Source of the DNA: Poteriospumella lacustris
Lineage: Eukaryota; Sar; Chrysophyceae; Chromulinales; Dinobryaceae
Direction of reading: 5' to 3'
Length of the DNA stretch: 41,203 bases
Assembly: GCA_008000375.1 (NCBI GenBank)
Contig: SMOI01000063.1
Span: forward strand, 1 to 41,203
Part shown: positions 1-10,479 of the stretch, piece by piece
Layout: each line of letters opens with the position of its first letter
Position numbering within the stretch: position 1 is the stretch's first letter
The notes under the pieces: model-generated
What the model saw: only the letters and a program-made list of their open reading frames with translations
Told to the model about the DNA's origin: nothing
The model's database searches: none
Program-made: the position numbers and the translations under genes

Positions 1-474
1 GATCGTCTCGCCGACATTTCTCGTCACTGGAAAAAGGGTAAAATGTCTGTTTCTCTTCCTCTCAGTAACTCCAGCTGTGTATCAATGAAAGCTCTATCAA
101 TCAACACGACGGATGTTGCCGTCGGCTGCTGCGCACGAAGAAAAAGCAACTGCCAAATGCGCACCACAAAAGTCTGGGATTACGGTAAACCTATACGATT
201 AAAACGGGAGTACGGTCATATCTTGGGAAACCCGGAAAAGAGAAAATGCGGCGGTTTGTGGTGTGATGCGACGACGAGAACATCGATTAGCTCGTCGGAC
301 AGACTTGTCCTATGGAATGACAATAAAACAAATAGAGAGGAGCTTCTCAATCACAACGGAGAAGTTGGTTTTTTCAGTTAGTTTTCGTGAATCGAGGAGT
401 TGTAGTTACCAGAGAACAGTAGCGTTGCGCCTGTTGCATTGTGATCCGCTTTCTTCGAGAAATCAGTAGTCAAT
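1..474. other. Upstream region of the first gene
   Basis: No recognisable gene. The only open frame (43-381, +) shows no domain and has the composition expected by chance. The final part is presumably promoter and 5' UTR of the gene starting at 475. Confidence 0.4.
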
Positions 475-1965
475 ATGGAAGACCGCTCTCAATATCAAGT
501 GTTTTTGGATAAGTTCTCCCAACTCCAACAAGATCAGAGTGTTTATGAGGCTGAACTCCAAAACAGTGATGAACTGCAGGGCCTGCAGCATGAGGAAGTT
601 ATCAAATTGGGACGCCTCATGTGCAAGCGCTTTCAGCGGTTTGTGGAAAAAGGACAAGAATTCGCGGATTCACTACCACCAGATTTTGTGCCAAAGCTGA
701 CAGAGGCGATTGTTCTATATCAAAATTTAATCGTCCCACCCAAAGTGTTTGGAGGATTTTGCCCGTGTCTGAAACCCTCTCGAAACGGCATCGACTATGA
801 TAAGAAATTGAATCTCACCAAAGCAAAGATGGTGACCGTATGCTTCACATCTCAAGCCGTCCTAATCGAACAAAAAGCAGAGCAGCACAATGTCGAAGGA
901 GTTCAGTCCGCCGATTATGTCAGCAAAATGAACATCGTCTTCAAAGCATTGGATGATATCAAAGTTGGAAACAGCGAAAAAGCACAAGAGTTGGCGAGAA
1001 AGAAGTTGTTACAAGCAACTGAGCAAGTGGACCGCTTTGTGCAATTGTTTGGTGATTTTGGTGGGAAGAAAGAGTTCCGTATGGAAGCCACTCGTATCAT
1101 CAAACGTACACAAGAGAATTTGCAGGCACGTCCGACCGCACAAGATGGAACACCTTTACCTCTGGGCAAGAGATTGTTGATCAAGAGTCAGTCATCGTTA
1201 CAAGAAATTATGAATTCGGCCGCCGCTATTTCGTTGACCTCCGCCAAAGATAACCTCAAGAACTTGGACAGCTTGATGAAGTTGATGCAGAAGACACGTG
1301 AATTGGAACTGGCGCAATTCACTCAAATGGAAGAAGTAATGATTGAAATTGGACTGCAAGAAGAATTGGCTCGATTGCGCGAAGAGTGTGAAATACTGCA
1401 TACCGAAGCCGCGATTCGTTTGAAAGACGCCACCAAGCGCTGGTCCGCAGTGAAGACCCAATCGGTGCCTCGTAAGGTCGTGGAGTACGATGACGAAGGA
1501 TCTAGTATGCATGGAGGTGCCACAACTGGTGTTGGTGGAGCGGTCAATGCGGTTACACGTGATATTGCGACGGCACTCAATGTGAAACCTCTTCCACCCA
1601 TGAAGCCCGTCGATTTGGATCCCACTGGACTTTTCAAGAAGTTTACCGATGGCGCCAAAGATGCAGCGGCCAAAGTCAAAGACGGTGCACAGAAGGTTTT
1701 CCAAATCGATCAAAATGACGACGATATGCCAGCACATGCAGCCCCTGCTCCTCCAAAGCCCATGCGCAAGGCGAACAGCAGCGGAAACAACGTAGTGACC
1801 GGTGTGAATTCTCCCAAGGTCCCACAGCGAGCCATCGGAAACAGCAGCAATGGTGGTGCCAACAGTGGTGCACCGAGTCCAACAGGACGACCAGCACCGA
1901 TGGGCAAGGCCAAGACAACGATGTTCAATCCGTTGGATTCGCTGCTTGGCAACGCTGACTCGTAG
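475..1965 (+). CDS. Conserved-looking helical protein of unknown function, 496 aa, single exon
   Basis: I do not recognise the family. The first ATG of a long open frame begins MEDRSQYQVF and no intron is needed. Residues about 1-330 are rich in charged, amphipathic helices (for example a Glu/Lys/Arg-rich stretch near 265-330) and look like a helical bundle or coiled coil. There is a short Cys pair (FCPC) near residue 95. Residues about 345-496 are low in complexity, with a Lys/Ala/Asp helix near 385-405 and then a Pro/Asn/Ser/Gly-rich disordered tail. No signal peptide or membrane segment is seen. The even codon use across the frame supports a real gene. A soluble cytosolic scaffold or membrane-curvature protein is possible, but this is only inference from the fold type. 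Confidence 0.75.
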   Translation: MEDRSQYQVFLDKFSQLQQDQSVYEAELQNSDELQGLQHEEVIKLGRLMCKRFQRFVEKGQEFADSLPPDFVPKLTEAIVLYQNLIVPPKVFGGFCPCLKPSRNGIDYDKKLNLTKAKMVTVCFTSQAVLIEQKAEQHNVEGVQSADYVSKMNIVFKALDDIKVGNSEKAQELARKKLLQATEQVDRFVQLFGDFGGKKEFRMEATRIIKRTQENLQARPTAQDGTPLPLGKRLLIKSQSSLQEIMNSAAAISLTSAKDNLKNLDSLMKLMQKTRELELAQFTQMEEVMIEIGLQEELARLREECEILHTEAAIRLKDATKRWSAVKTQSVPRKVVEYDDEGSSMHGGATTGVGGAVNAVTRDIATALNVKPLPPMKPVDLDPTGLFKKFTDGAKDAAAKVKDGAQKVFQIDQNDDDMPAHAAPAPPKPMRKANSSGNNVVTGVNSPKVPQRAIGNSSNGGANSGAPSPTGRPAPMGKAKTTMFNPLDSLLGNADS

Positions 1966-2367
1966 ATGTTGACGCAACGCTTGAGCCTCCTCGCCCACCC
2001 CCCTCCACCGACCTATGCTGTGCTTTTTAAAACATATCCCCATTTCTTTCACTTTGTATACTTACCACGGGATGTTGTCACTAGCACTGTCTTCTGTTTG
2101 ATAGTCGATTCGTTAGGTTTCTTTTCCACCTCCTTCCTCTAACCTCTGCGAACGAACGAAGAGCGCCCGTTTCTTCGACGATGATATAATTAGAAGAAGA
2201 CACCAATCCCCCCCTCTCGTTTCTTCCGTGGTGATGACAGTGGTAGTTAAAAGGGCTGATGAGCGGGAGAGCAGCGAACCCAGACCCAGACCACGTGTGG
2301 ACTCCCACAGCCAGCCAGTATTTACAGATGGGCTTCCCCTTCGACAGCTAATGAAGGAGATGGGCGT
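1966..2367. other. Intergenic, convergent gene ends
   Basis: Lies between the 3' ends of the plus-strand gene ending at 1965 and the minus-strand methyltransferase ending at 2368. It should hold both 3' UTRs and polyadenylation sites. No other gene is supported. Confidence 0.4.
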
Positions 2368-3194
2368 TCAGAAAACGTCACTTTTGTATACCAACAGAAT
2401 CCCAATGTGCGACACGTCGAATCGTTGACGTTGGGTGTCGGTCAGATGGAAGGCACCTTGGGGGACTTTGCGGAATTTGTATCCATTCTCGACGAGAAGA
2501 GAGAAGAATTGCTCGTTGGCGAAATCACGAGTGATACCTAATATAATCACGGTGTTTTTGTGACCGTCGGAATGGCTCTTGGCTTCCAGAGTACGAATGA
2601 GCGGAATAAAGAGCTCTCGCCGGTATACACTACAGTAAGGAAGGTATCCCATCATGGGGCGATCGACCAATCAGAAAGAAAAACAAGCCGTCCTTACCAT
2701 TCTAATGCCAACACAATATCAAACTTTTCCTCTTGCGAAAAATCAGCTGTTGCCGAATTGTAAACCGTCCAATCCATAGCCTCCGCACGACTGTGCTGGC
2801 ACGAATTGCGTTGGATGTTCTTCTCGATCAAATCGACATAATTTTGCAAGTCGGTGATAACGACAGATTGCACATTGAATACTTTGTCCACTAATATTCC
2901 TGCGAGGCCATGACCACTCCCCAATTCTATAACTGTCTTCTGGTGAAAGAGTTTCTGAAAAAACGAATGCCACGATGGAGACAGCAGCAAATGACAAAAC
3001 AGCTCCGCAGCAGGCCACGTATCGCCACCGATGCCAAGTTGCATATCGACAGATAGTGTTATTTCAATGCTTTGACCAGCACATTGTGCCTCCGAAATAT
3101 TCGACGGGAGGTCATATGTGAATGTAACGTCTCGCATTGTGAAGTGATGATCTCGCCCGGAAAAGTAACGTAGCTGGGCTTCGTTCTCAGGCAA
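2368..3194 (-). CDS. METTL21-like (methyltransferase family 16) protein methyltransferase, two exons
   Basis: Predicted 252-aa SAM-dependent methyltransferase of the seven-beta-strand family that modifies lysines on proteins. Exon 1 is 3194-2698, intron 2697-2630 (GTAAGG...TAG, 68 nt) and exon 2 2629-2368; the join is in frame. Residues 57-62 contain the GDTWPAA-type start of the fold. Motif I is ELGSGHG (90-96) and the acidic residue after strand 2 lies in VITDL (113-117). The post-II motif spans the splice junction and reads ALECVYRRELFIPL. In METTL21 proteins this position is usually D-x-x-Y, so E replaces D here. The C-terminal part (about 200-252) fits the beta6-beta7 hairpin. No targeting sequence is seen. 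The substrate cannot be read from the sequence. Confidence 0.8.
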
Positions 3195-5646
3195 TAAATG
3201 AGGAACGCGATTTCCAAAGACCCTAGTCTTTTCAACTGAGGTACAAACTGTAGATTCACTGATTACTCTCTGTCTCGATAATCAAACTTGTCTGCCTGAA
3301 CCATACATATAAACGATTGGAAGACGTCCTTAGGCGTCATCGTCATCATGCGTATGGAGGTAAAGACAACGACCATGATGATGATGACGACGATTGCTGT
3401 TCATCTTGCTTCTTGCTTGATCGATGGATGGTTTACAATCAATTGTTCCTGATTCCTGATGTCCGATAGTGGGATGATAATTTCTTTATCTGTATGAGAA
3501 TGCACGATTGCTTTCTCTATTTGGATTTGATGAGACTGTGTCGTCAGGGCATCATGGCGCAAACCATATGTTGGGGCGTCGGCTTAACATCATGCAGAAA
3601 AACGAGAAGCACCAGCTGGTCTTGAAGCGCGAGCTCATTTCTTCGCCCAATCTCCCCAGTTGTGTCGCAGAGGAAGCATCAGTGGTAGTAGAAAATGCAG
3701 CATGAGTGGCGACAATGTCACCAGTTGACCCGGCAAAGCACAACAGGCGGTGTCGAGTTTTGTTGAAGCACAGACATTCTTCAACAAACTGCACTGCAGC
3801 TGCTGTGCGCACCAACCCCGATCATCGGTGATTGACGCTGAATTGACAGTAAAGCGTCCAGCAAGGCCCAGAGCGCATGCGAGTGAACTTTTCGTGAAAT
3901 GCGAACTGCAGTATCAAGCTCTCATCACCTTGTCACGAGCTTAGTTTGTACTGAGCTCACAGAGCCATACTATTGCAGCATGTCCCAAACGCTTAATTGT
4001 TCAGCTACGCTCGCTGCTCACGGTACTTTTGTCCTTCAGAGAAAACCTCAGACGTCCGAATCACTGCTATTGGCTCCGAAAGTGGCGTCAGTTCATTCCC
4101 ATGGCCCGTCAGCAATGTTTCCTTCGACCACTGCGAAGTCTTCAATGCATGAGCTATTCACTGCGTATAGTGCCTACTAATTCCACCAGCCCCGTCTATT
4201 CGCCTGCCAGAAAATCCACCTCCTAACTACGTTGGCAGTAAATCGCCGTCACAGCCGGTTGGAAGGCCACTTTTCAGTCTGCCGACTGTTCTGGCTTCGA
4301 AACCACTTGAATATTAGAACTGTAGCGATTTAAAGTTTGTATTTTCATAGTAACTCAATGTTAAATGGCTGAATGACTCGAATTACTTAGAGATACTATC
4401 AAAAGAAATGTTTTCTCGGCCCTTTGAATCAAACTCGACCCCGGCAATCGATGCACTCACCCTGTCCAAGCGCGTACAGAAGAAGCAGTTATTGCTTCGT
4501 CTCTCGTCGCCTTGACCTCACCACGCTTAGGTTTCTTCAAAGGCTGCATGCTAAGGAAACAAAGAGAAGACGACTGCCTACATATCCCTTTGCTATAGTT
4601 GTTGTTGCTATTCAAATGATCGCCTCAATGGAGAGGAGAGATCGCCAAGGACCCTTATTGGATGTCGTTGTTTTCACTTCTCTTAGGTTGGGACTGCGAC
4701 AAGATTCCCAGCTGATTCTGCAAGGATGGTCATTAATATCGCTTTCGACGTCGTCTTCACGCATGGAACATGGATTCGACCATTTGTTGTAAGAATGTCT
4801 AAACTCGCGACGTCACAACTCACATTCACTTTTCTTCAGTCTCTGCCTCTTACAACGAATCGTACCATGAGATGGCGCGAAGATGTGCCCACAACATCGA
4901 TGCTCAAACGGGTAACGTGAAGAACAACACGGAGGGCGATCCATCAGTGAGTGTTCACGACTCCCTTTCAAATAACGATGTGGCGTATCCACCGTGTCAA
5001 GGAAGCAAGAAATAGCAGAAGGCCTCGATCGAGAAGTGTGAATTGAAGACATAATGCGAGTTAAGACATGAATTACAACAAATCGTTAACGTCTACCAGC
5101 AAACTATTTACGCCCCACAACAACATCATGCAGCTTACAATGAGTTGCTGATGTTGTGGTGTGTTGATCACACTTTGCACTCACGGCGACGAGACATTCA
5201 TGCGAACAAGCCTTGCGACGCTTTTGGGGGAAAACATGTGAAGTGAAAAACTCGAGAAATAAAAGCAAAGACAGCACAAACGAGAGAATTTGTGTGGGGA
5301 GGGGTCCTTGTAGATCTCTCTCTACGCGCGTTTTTCCATAGAATAGCAACAACGTAAACAAAAGAAGATGTGAGGCAGCCGTCCTCTCTTTGTATCCTTA
5401 GCATGCAGCCCTTGAAGAAAACAAAAGTAATAAGGATAAAGGATAACTGAAAGCAAATCAAAAACGGCCTCTTCTGTACAACACTAGAACAGAAAATGTT
5501 GCGTAGTGCGACAGGGGAAGGGGACGAGAAGAGACAGAGGCGTGCGTAAGTTCAGAGAGGGAGAGAGAAACAGAGAGAGAGAGGGGGGGGGCAGAAACGA
5601 AGGAGAAACAAGAATAGCAAGAGTAGCAAGAGTAGCAAGAGTAGAA
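3195..5646. other. 2.45 kb gene-poor region
   Basis: Between the start of the methyltransferase gene and the 3' end of the PP2C-kinase gene. Several short open frames exist on both strands (the longest, 122 codons, at 4424-4792 +), but none has a recognisable domain or convincing splice partners. It contains a GAT/GAC-rich simple repeat near 3365-3395 and a purine-rich tract at 5506-5645. It could hold an unrecognised orphan gene, a noncoding RNA or decayed repeat sequence. Confidence 0.4.
5617..5643 (+). repeat. Three tandem 9-bp units GCAAGAGTA next to a stop codon
   Basis: Three perfect units at 5617-5625, 5626-5634 and 5635-5643, at the end of a 140-bp GA-rich tract. They lie just past the stop codon (5647) of the minus-strand PP2C-kinase gene, so the transcript would carry repeated CUCUUGC motifs at the start of its 3' UTR. 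Confidence 0.8.
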
Positions 5647-8600
5647 TCAGAAGTTTTCGAATGCATTGTTGGACGAAGCCAACGCAGGAATATGTTGTTC
5701 GTCCAGCAGTGTGGATACGTCCATCGTGGGTTGGATGTCTATGGGATGACCTTCCGTTTTCTCAAGTTCTTCCCACTTGATATCTATACGTAGCACACAC
5801 ACATACAATGTTAGCACGACAGTCCAAACCACGGCAGCAAGAGCAAGAGCAAGAGCAACAACAACCACCACACAACAACCACTTACCATTGAAATACTCG
5901 GCATTAAAAATGACGTTCGGGTCTTTGTATCCCGCTCGCTCTTCATTGCCGTATTGCATCAGGGATTGAATCAACTTGCGCGCCTCATGACTCGCACGAT
6001 TGAAATTTAGCCGACTCGCTCGATATGCCGTGATGGCACGGAAGATGGACGTCTCGTCCGTATCACTGTTGCCGAATGGTGTTGTCCCTTCGTACATTTC
6101 GAATAGCAACACTCCATACGCCCACAGGTCGACTGCATAATCATATCCTTGTTGCGCCACAATCTCCGGAGCGAAATACAGCGGGTCACCACAGATGGTC
6201 ACGCGATACGATCCATCCATAATCTTCGCAAATCGGAAGTCTGCGATCTTGACCATACCGCCTCGTGTGATGTAGACGGAGCTGGGATTGATTAAGCGAT
6301 GAATCAAACCCAAATCATGCAATCGACTGATGCCACTGTAAATACAAGCTGCATAGTAGGGGCGCGCTTCATCTGGTACCGCGTGATTATGAATGGCCAA
6401 GGACAAATCGCAGACAAAATTCTCTCGTAGGACCATGTATGCCCATTTGTCGTCTTGGAACGTCGCTTGAATGTTGGGCAACCCAGCAATGGTGATTCCA
6501 CAAACGTTGGTGATCGTTGCCAGAACATTTCGCTCGTGAACAATGCGTTTCTCCATACGGGACGTGACTGCCTTGCTCTTCGCGTACACCTTCACGGAGA
6601 AGGTCATTTGTGACTTGCGCTCCTTGAAATTCGCAAAATACCCAAAGTCGTCGATGAAGGACAACGTCGTCTCCACTTCGACGTCGCCCCGTTTGAATCG
6701 ATTTTCAATTCGTAAGTTTTCTTCATTCGCGAAAGGGTTCTTCATCGCCGGCAATCGCTTGCCCTTCGATTTCTTTTTCAGCACGTTTTCTTTCATGGAT
6801 TGTTCTCCTCGTTCCCCCAGGATTTCTCCGTACACGTCTTGTGATACGCAGATGATGCGTACCTTGCCGTCAGCGATTGCTTCCGTGAATTTGGTTCCGA
6901 TCTCTTCGATAGAAAAGTAGGACAATTCTGCGCGTAACTCTCGCTTTTTGCCTTCCGCCTTTGGAATCAATCGAATGACACCGGTCAAGATGACGCACAA
7001 GGACCAAGACATGTTGTCGACCGTATTCTCCCGGACGATCACGTCGCCTTTCTGATACATGTGCTCCTTCGAGGATACACAAATACGATGGAGAGCAGGA
7101 ACGGATAACTCATGAAGCACAGGAATGGTTCGGAATATGTCCAATAGACCTTCGTTTTGTCCACGTAACATCACCGCACGGAATGCGGCACGACCAATGC
7201 ACCACAGTTTACCATCCGTTTTGGCCTGTACCGACGCTGCACGAGGTTTGCCATACATCAGTGACAACTCACCGAAGGCTTCTCCAACTTGCTTGTACTC
7301 GTGAATCAATTGATCTTGTCCAGACTCGTTGCGCTTCCAAACTTGATATTCGCCGCTGTCGACGATGTACATTTCATCACCTTGATCACCTTCGCGAATG
7401 ATGAATTCACCGGCCGATACATCTCGCGGTGTCAGCACCTTGTAAATGTGATCCTTTTGAATCGGCGAAATGTTCTGGAACATGAATGAAGTGCTGAAAA
7501 TGGTCGAAATCTTCGCGATCTCTTCTTGGGTCTTCGTGTTCCCAATGGCATCAAAGTCAATGACGATGTTGTCTTCTTTGTTCCAGTGCTCGGCAATGTC
7601 CTTGCGTTTTGCTTTGGACATGACTTTACGCACAGGACGTGACTGGTTCAAATTGTCCGAGCTGAGTCCACGCGACAGGGACATACCACGATGCAACTCG
7701 GCACCCTTCTTTTTCACATTGGCACCATGCACGACCACATTCTTTTTGATGTTTTGGAAGCAGATGATGATGATTGTGATGTCGTCCGTGCGGTCATCGT
7801 ACGTCAGCCACAACCGATAGGACTCAGCGACGACGTGCTTTGCAGCCTCGAGAATGTTGTCGTATTTGTTGATCATGTCAACTACACCTTGTGACGTGAT
7901 GAATTCGAACACCCCATCCGAGGCAATCACTGCAAAGCGATCATCCGGCGAAATCGACCACTCCAAAATCTCTGGCTCGGCCGTAACTCCAACGGATTTA
8001 CCAACGGCATCACCAATCGAGCGACTGAAGGCACATCCTGGTTTTTCAAGAGATGCATCCCAAACACGAGGAGGGTCTCCGCCTTGATCGATTTCATCAC
8101 CCAAGCCGGTCCCGTAGTTTTCGTGAATCGGTTCATACCCCTCGATCTGATCCATAGTCATAATTTTCGCGCCCTAGAAACAGCAATGGCGTTAATCACA
8201 CTCATAATGAACTCTTTGAGCTGTGCTTGAGCTTACCGCTTTTTTAAGACGCTCTCGTTCATCCTTTCTGTAGGGAGTTTGATCGGACGACAGCGGCGAC
8301 GCTTTCAATTCCCCACCCACTTCAGTCGCAATAATTGCCCGCGAATCTCCCACGTTTGCAATGTAAAGCTTATCGCCTCGCTGGAGAATTGTAATTGCGG
8401 TTGTTCCACTCAAAGAATCGTCGATATTGGAGCTGTGCAGGTCGAAGTTGGTGTTCAAAAAGGCTCTCGTGTACACTTCTGGGAACTTCTCTGTATCTGT
8501 CACACCAAGCCCTCCGGTTTTCTTCATTTCTGAAACAAATGCTTCCGGTAGCTTGTCTGCAGCGAAAAAGGAACAGTGATCTCCTGTTTCACCATGTCCA

Positions 8601-9004
8601 TCAAATACGCCGAAAAGGTTTGTTGCGGAGTCACCCAGAACCGATTCGCAAATAAGATAAGAGTCTTGGTTGGCCTTGTTCAAGGAGGTGGGATAGTAAC
8701 CGCGCTGAGAAACATAGCAGTATTCCAAGTTGAAAGTCAAGTTCTTTCCTTGCACAGGAATTTTCTTTGTTTCTGCACAATGATCCAGCCGAATCAATGA
8801 GCTGCGGTCATTGATAATCTTGTTGTAGTTGCTGCCGGGTGTTAGCTTCGCCGATGACGTTCCGCGTTTGTCCAAAAGTCCTTGCAAAGCAACTTCAGCA
8901 TTGGACCCCCGCGGGCTGTCCTTTGTTTTCTCTTCCGCCTTCGTTCCTTTCGGGAAGTCCTTCTCGGCACCCACCTTTTGCTGGACGCTGCTACCGCAAC
9001 CCAT
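5647..9004 (-). CDS. PP2C phosphatase - cNMP-binding x2 - pseudokinase fusion, N-terminally lipidated, 1063 aa, three exons
   Basis: Exons 9004-8237, 8173-5887 and 5783-5647; introns 63 and 103 nt, both in frame. I chose the internal ATG at 9004 because it gives MGCGSS, a strong N-myristoylation site with Cys3 for palmitoylation. Residues about 95-405 are a PP2C (PPM) domain with the metal and catalytic motifs intact: NQD (112-114), DGHG (135-138), GDSR (219-222), SDG (341-343) and DDIT near 386-389. CNB-A (about 485-592) has a canonical phosphate-binding cassette, FGELSLMYGKPRAAS (556-570). CNB-B (about 600-710) lacks a recognisable cassette. Residues about 760-1016 form an AGC-like kinase fold that keeps the VAIK-type Lys (784), the DFG Asp (901) and APE (924-926). 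It has lost the HRD Asp (HRL, 881-883), the Lys and Asn of the catalytic loop (NPSS, 885-888) and the DFG Gly (DFR). An AGC-type tail with KWEEL follows. The architecture resembles the plant PP2C-PKG proteins. Likely role: cyclic-nucleotide-regulated membrane phosphatase. Confidence 0.93.
5837..5859 (+). repeat. GCAAGA simple repeat inside intron 2 of the PP2C-kinase gene
   Basis: Three to four units of GCAAGA followed by CAACAACAACC. On the transcript strand it reads as CUCUUGC repeats close to the 3' part of the intron. The same 7-mer recurs in the 3' UTR repeat of this gene (5617-5643). Confidence 0.7.
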
Positions 9005-9491
9005 TTTCCAAGAAACAAATTGATCTCTGAACTCTGTTGTTGTGATTCGACTCACAACAACAAACTCAGATTAATTTTGGTAGTTAAAATATTTTCGAAT
9101 TCGCTTTTAAGAGGCGGGCAAAGAAGCCAGCTATTCAAGTGCTTCAGCAGCAGCGGCGTGCCGCCGAAGTGGTCCATCGATGTGGGGAGGATGAGAAACG
9201 CACGCGAGTGCAAGGGAAGTTGTGAGTGAGGCCCCACTCATCAAAGTGCGGTGTCGGTCACGAGAGCCAAGATTTGGAACTCAAATCTCGCCTCCATGAC
9301 GGACGCACAGAATTTTCTTGGGCATGGTGAGAGGATTCGCACTGCCAAAATTGAATATGGTTTGGCGACGATGATGATGACATCAATTTTTTTGGTCGCA
9401 AAAACAACTTTCAAAGACCAAACTGAGCTGTCGACAATCAGATTGTGGTGAGCTGTTGCAGAAAATAGGTAGTGACGTTGTTTTGTCAATC
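9005..9491. other. Divergent promoter region
   Basis: Lies between the minus-strand PP2C-kinase start (9004) and the plus-strand small Cys-rich gene (9492), so it should carry both promoters. An open frame at 9251-9451 (+) ends before the next gene. It could be a leader exon, but I see no convincing splice in frame. Confidence 0.35.
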
Positions 9492-9893
9492 ATGCAAAAG
9501 ATAACGTACGAAGATCTGACGGATGGGTTTCCCCTGCTGCTGGACAAAGTTCGCTCCGGACGATGTTGTGTCAAGGGATGCGAGGAGCCAACTGTTATCA
9601 TTCGATACGATAGATCATCGAAGCCAATCGTCTGTAAAGGTCACTATGACAATGGTGAGCTGACACATTATGGCGAATGGAGAGATCAATGGTCTTGCTG
9701 CAACAACAGTTGGAAGCGTACTGTGTGTCGAATGCTGGTGGAAAAATTAGGATATTGTCCTGATATCCCTGTGAGTGACGAGCAATTGAAGGAGTTTGAT
9801 GATGAAATGGAGCGTCGTCGGATCGTTGCCGAAGAGCAAGAAAGATGGGAGAGAATCCTAAATGCCGGACGAGAGGAAGCGTACGACAGATGA
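9492..9893 (+). CDS. Small Cys-rich protein of unknown function, 133 aa
   Basis: Not recognised. The start is the first ATG in frame (MQKITYEDL). Eight cysteines (25, 26, 30, 48, 69, 70, 79, 89) with His51 and His59 lie in the first 90 residues, in the blocks RCCVKGC, CKGHY and SCCNNSWKRTVC. This spacing suggests a small metal-binding or disulfide-bonded fold. It does not match a zinc-finger class I can name. Residues 95-133 are a highly charged helix rich in Glu and Arg. No signal peptide, so a cytosolic or nuclear metal-binding protein is more likely than a secreted one (inference). Confidence 0.65.
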   Translation: MQKITYEDLTDGFPLLLDKVRSGRCCVKGCEEPTVIIRYDRSSKPIVCKGHYDNGELTHYGEWRDQWSCCNNSWKRTVCRMLVEKLGYCPDIPVSDEQLKEFDDEMERRRIVAEEQERWERILNAGREEAYDR

Positions 9894-10479
9894 ATCTATC
9901 AGACCATAAATGTCCTCCGAAATATCTGTTTTCTTTTATGAATAATCTTCCCTTTTCAGTAGCATTTATCTGCCTTTTGCTTCCTTTTTTATATGATTTG
10001 ACTTTTCAACCTTCACAGCAATGAAAGAAATTCCTTTTTTTTTTCGAATGGCGCTGCTCATTTATAATGGCACCACTTCTTAATCCACCATAAATTAATG
10101 ATCGGAACAGTCAAAGTTGGCATTAGCACTCAACAGAGGCGCCAACAGTTAGCTTCCACCACCCTTTTGGCTCCGGCTCGGAGTACTACACTAGCGCGAC
10201 ACCAGATGCAGACACCGCTTTATTCAAGTGAGATTATAAATGGAGCTTTATAAGCTTATACCAATAACTATAGCTAGGAATGAGCTTTGTGCGGGATGGC
10301 TTGGCTCTTCCGATTCAACATCCCCCAAATCTGCGTGTACCTATCCTGCATGCCTTTGTCTCACAGACCACAGACCTCGTCGTCTCGTCACCACGGTTGA
10401 TTTTCCGTTACAGTTTTTGCACCTTCGCCTCTTCCGCTTGACTGGTCACCCGCCTGGCAAAGAATGCTGAAAAGAAAGA
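9894..10479. other. Intergenic, AT-rich
   Basis: Contains the 3' UTR of the preceding gene and the promoter of the next. There is a T-rich run near 10035-10045 and a TATA-like stretch near 10234-10260. No gene supported. Confidence 0.35.

Noticed and set aside
43-381. 112-codon open frame at the left edge
   Set aside because: No domain, no coherent composition, and it lies where the promoter of the next gene is expected.
2630-2697. Frameshift in the methyltransferase gene
   Set aside because: A normal 68-nt GT-AG intron explains the frame change and restores the conserved ECVYRRELFIPL region.
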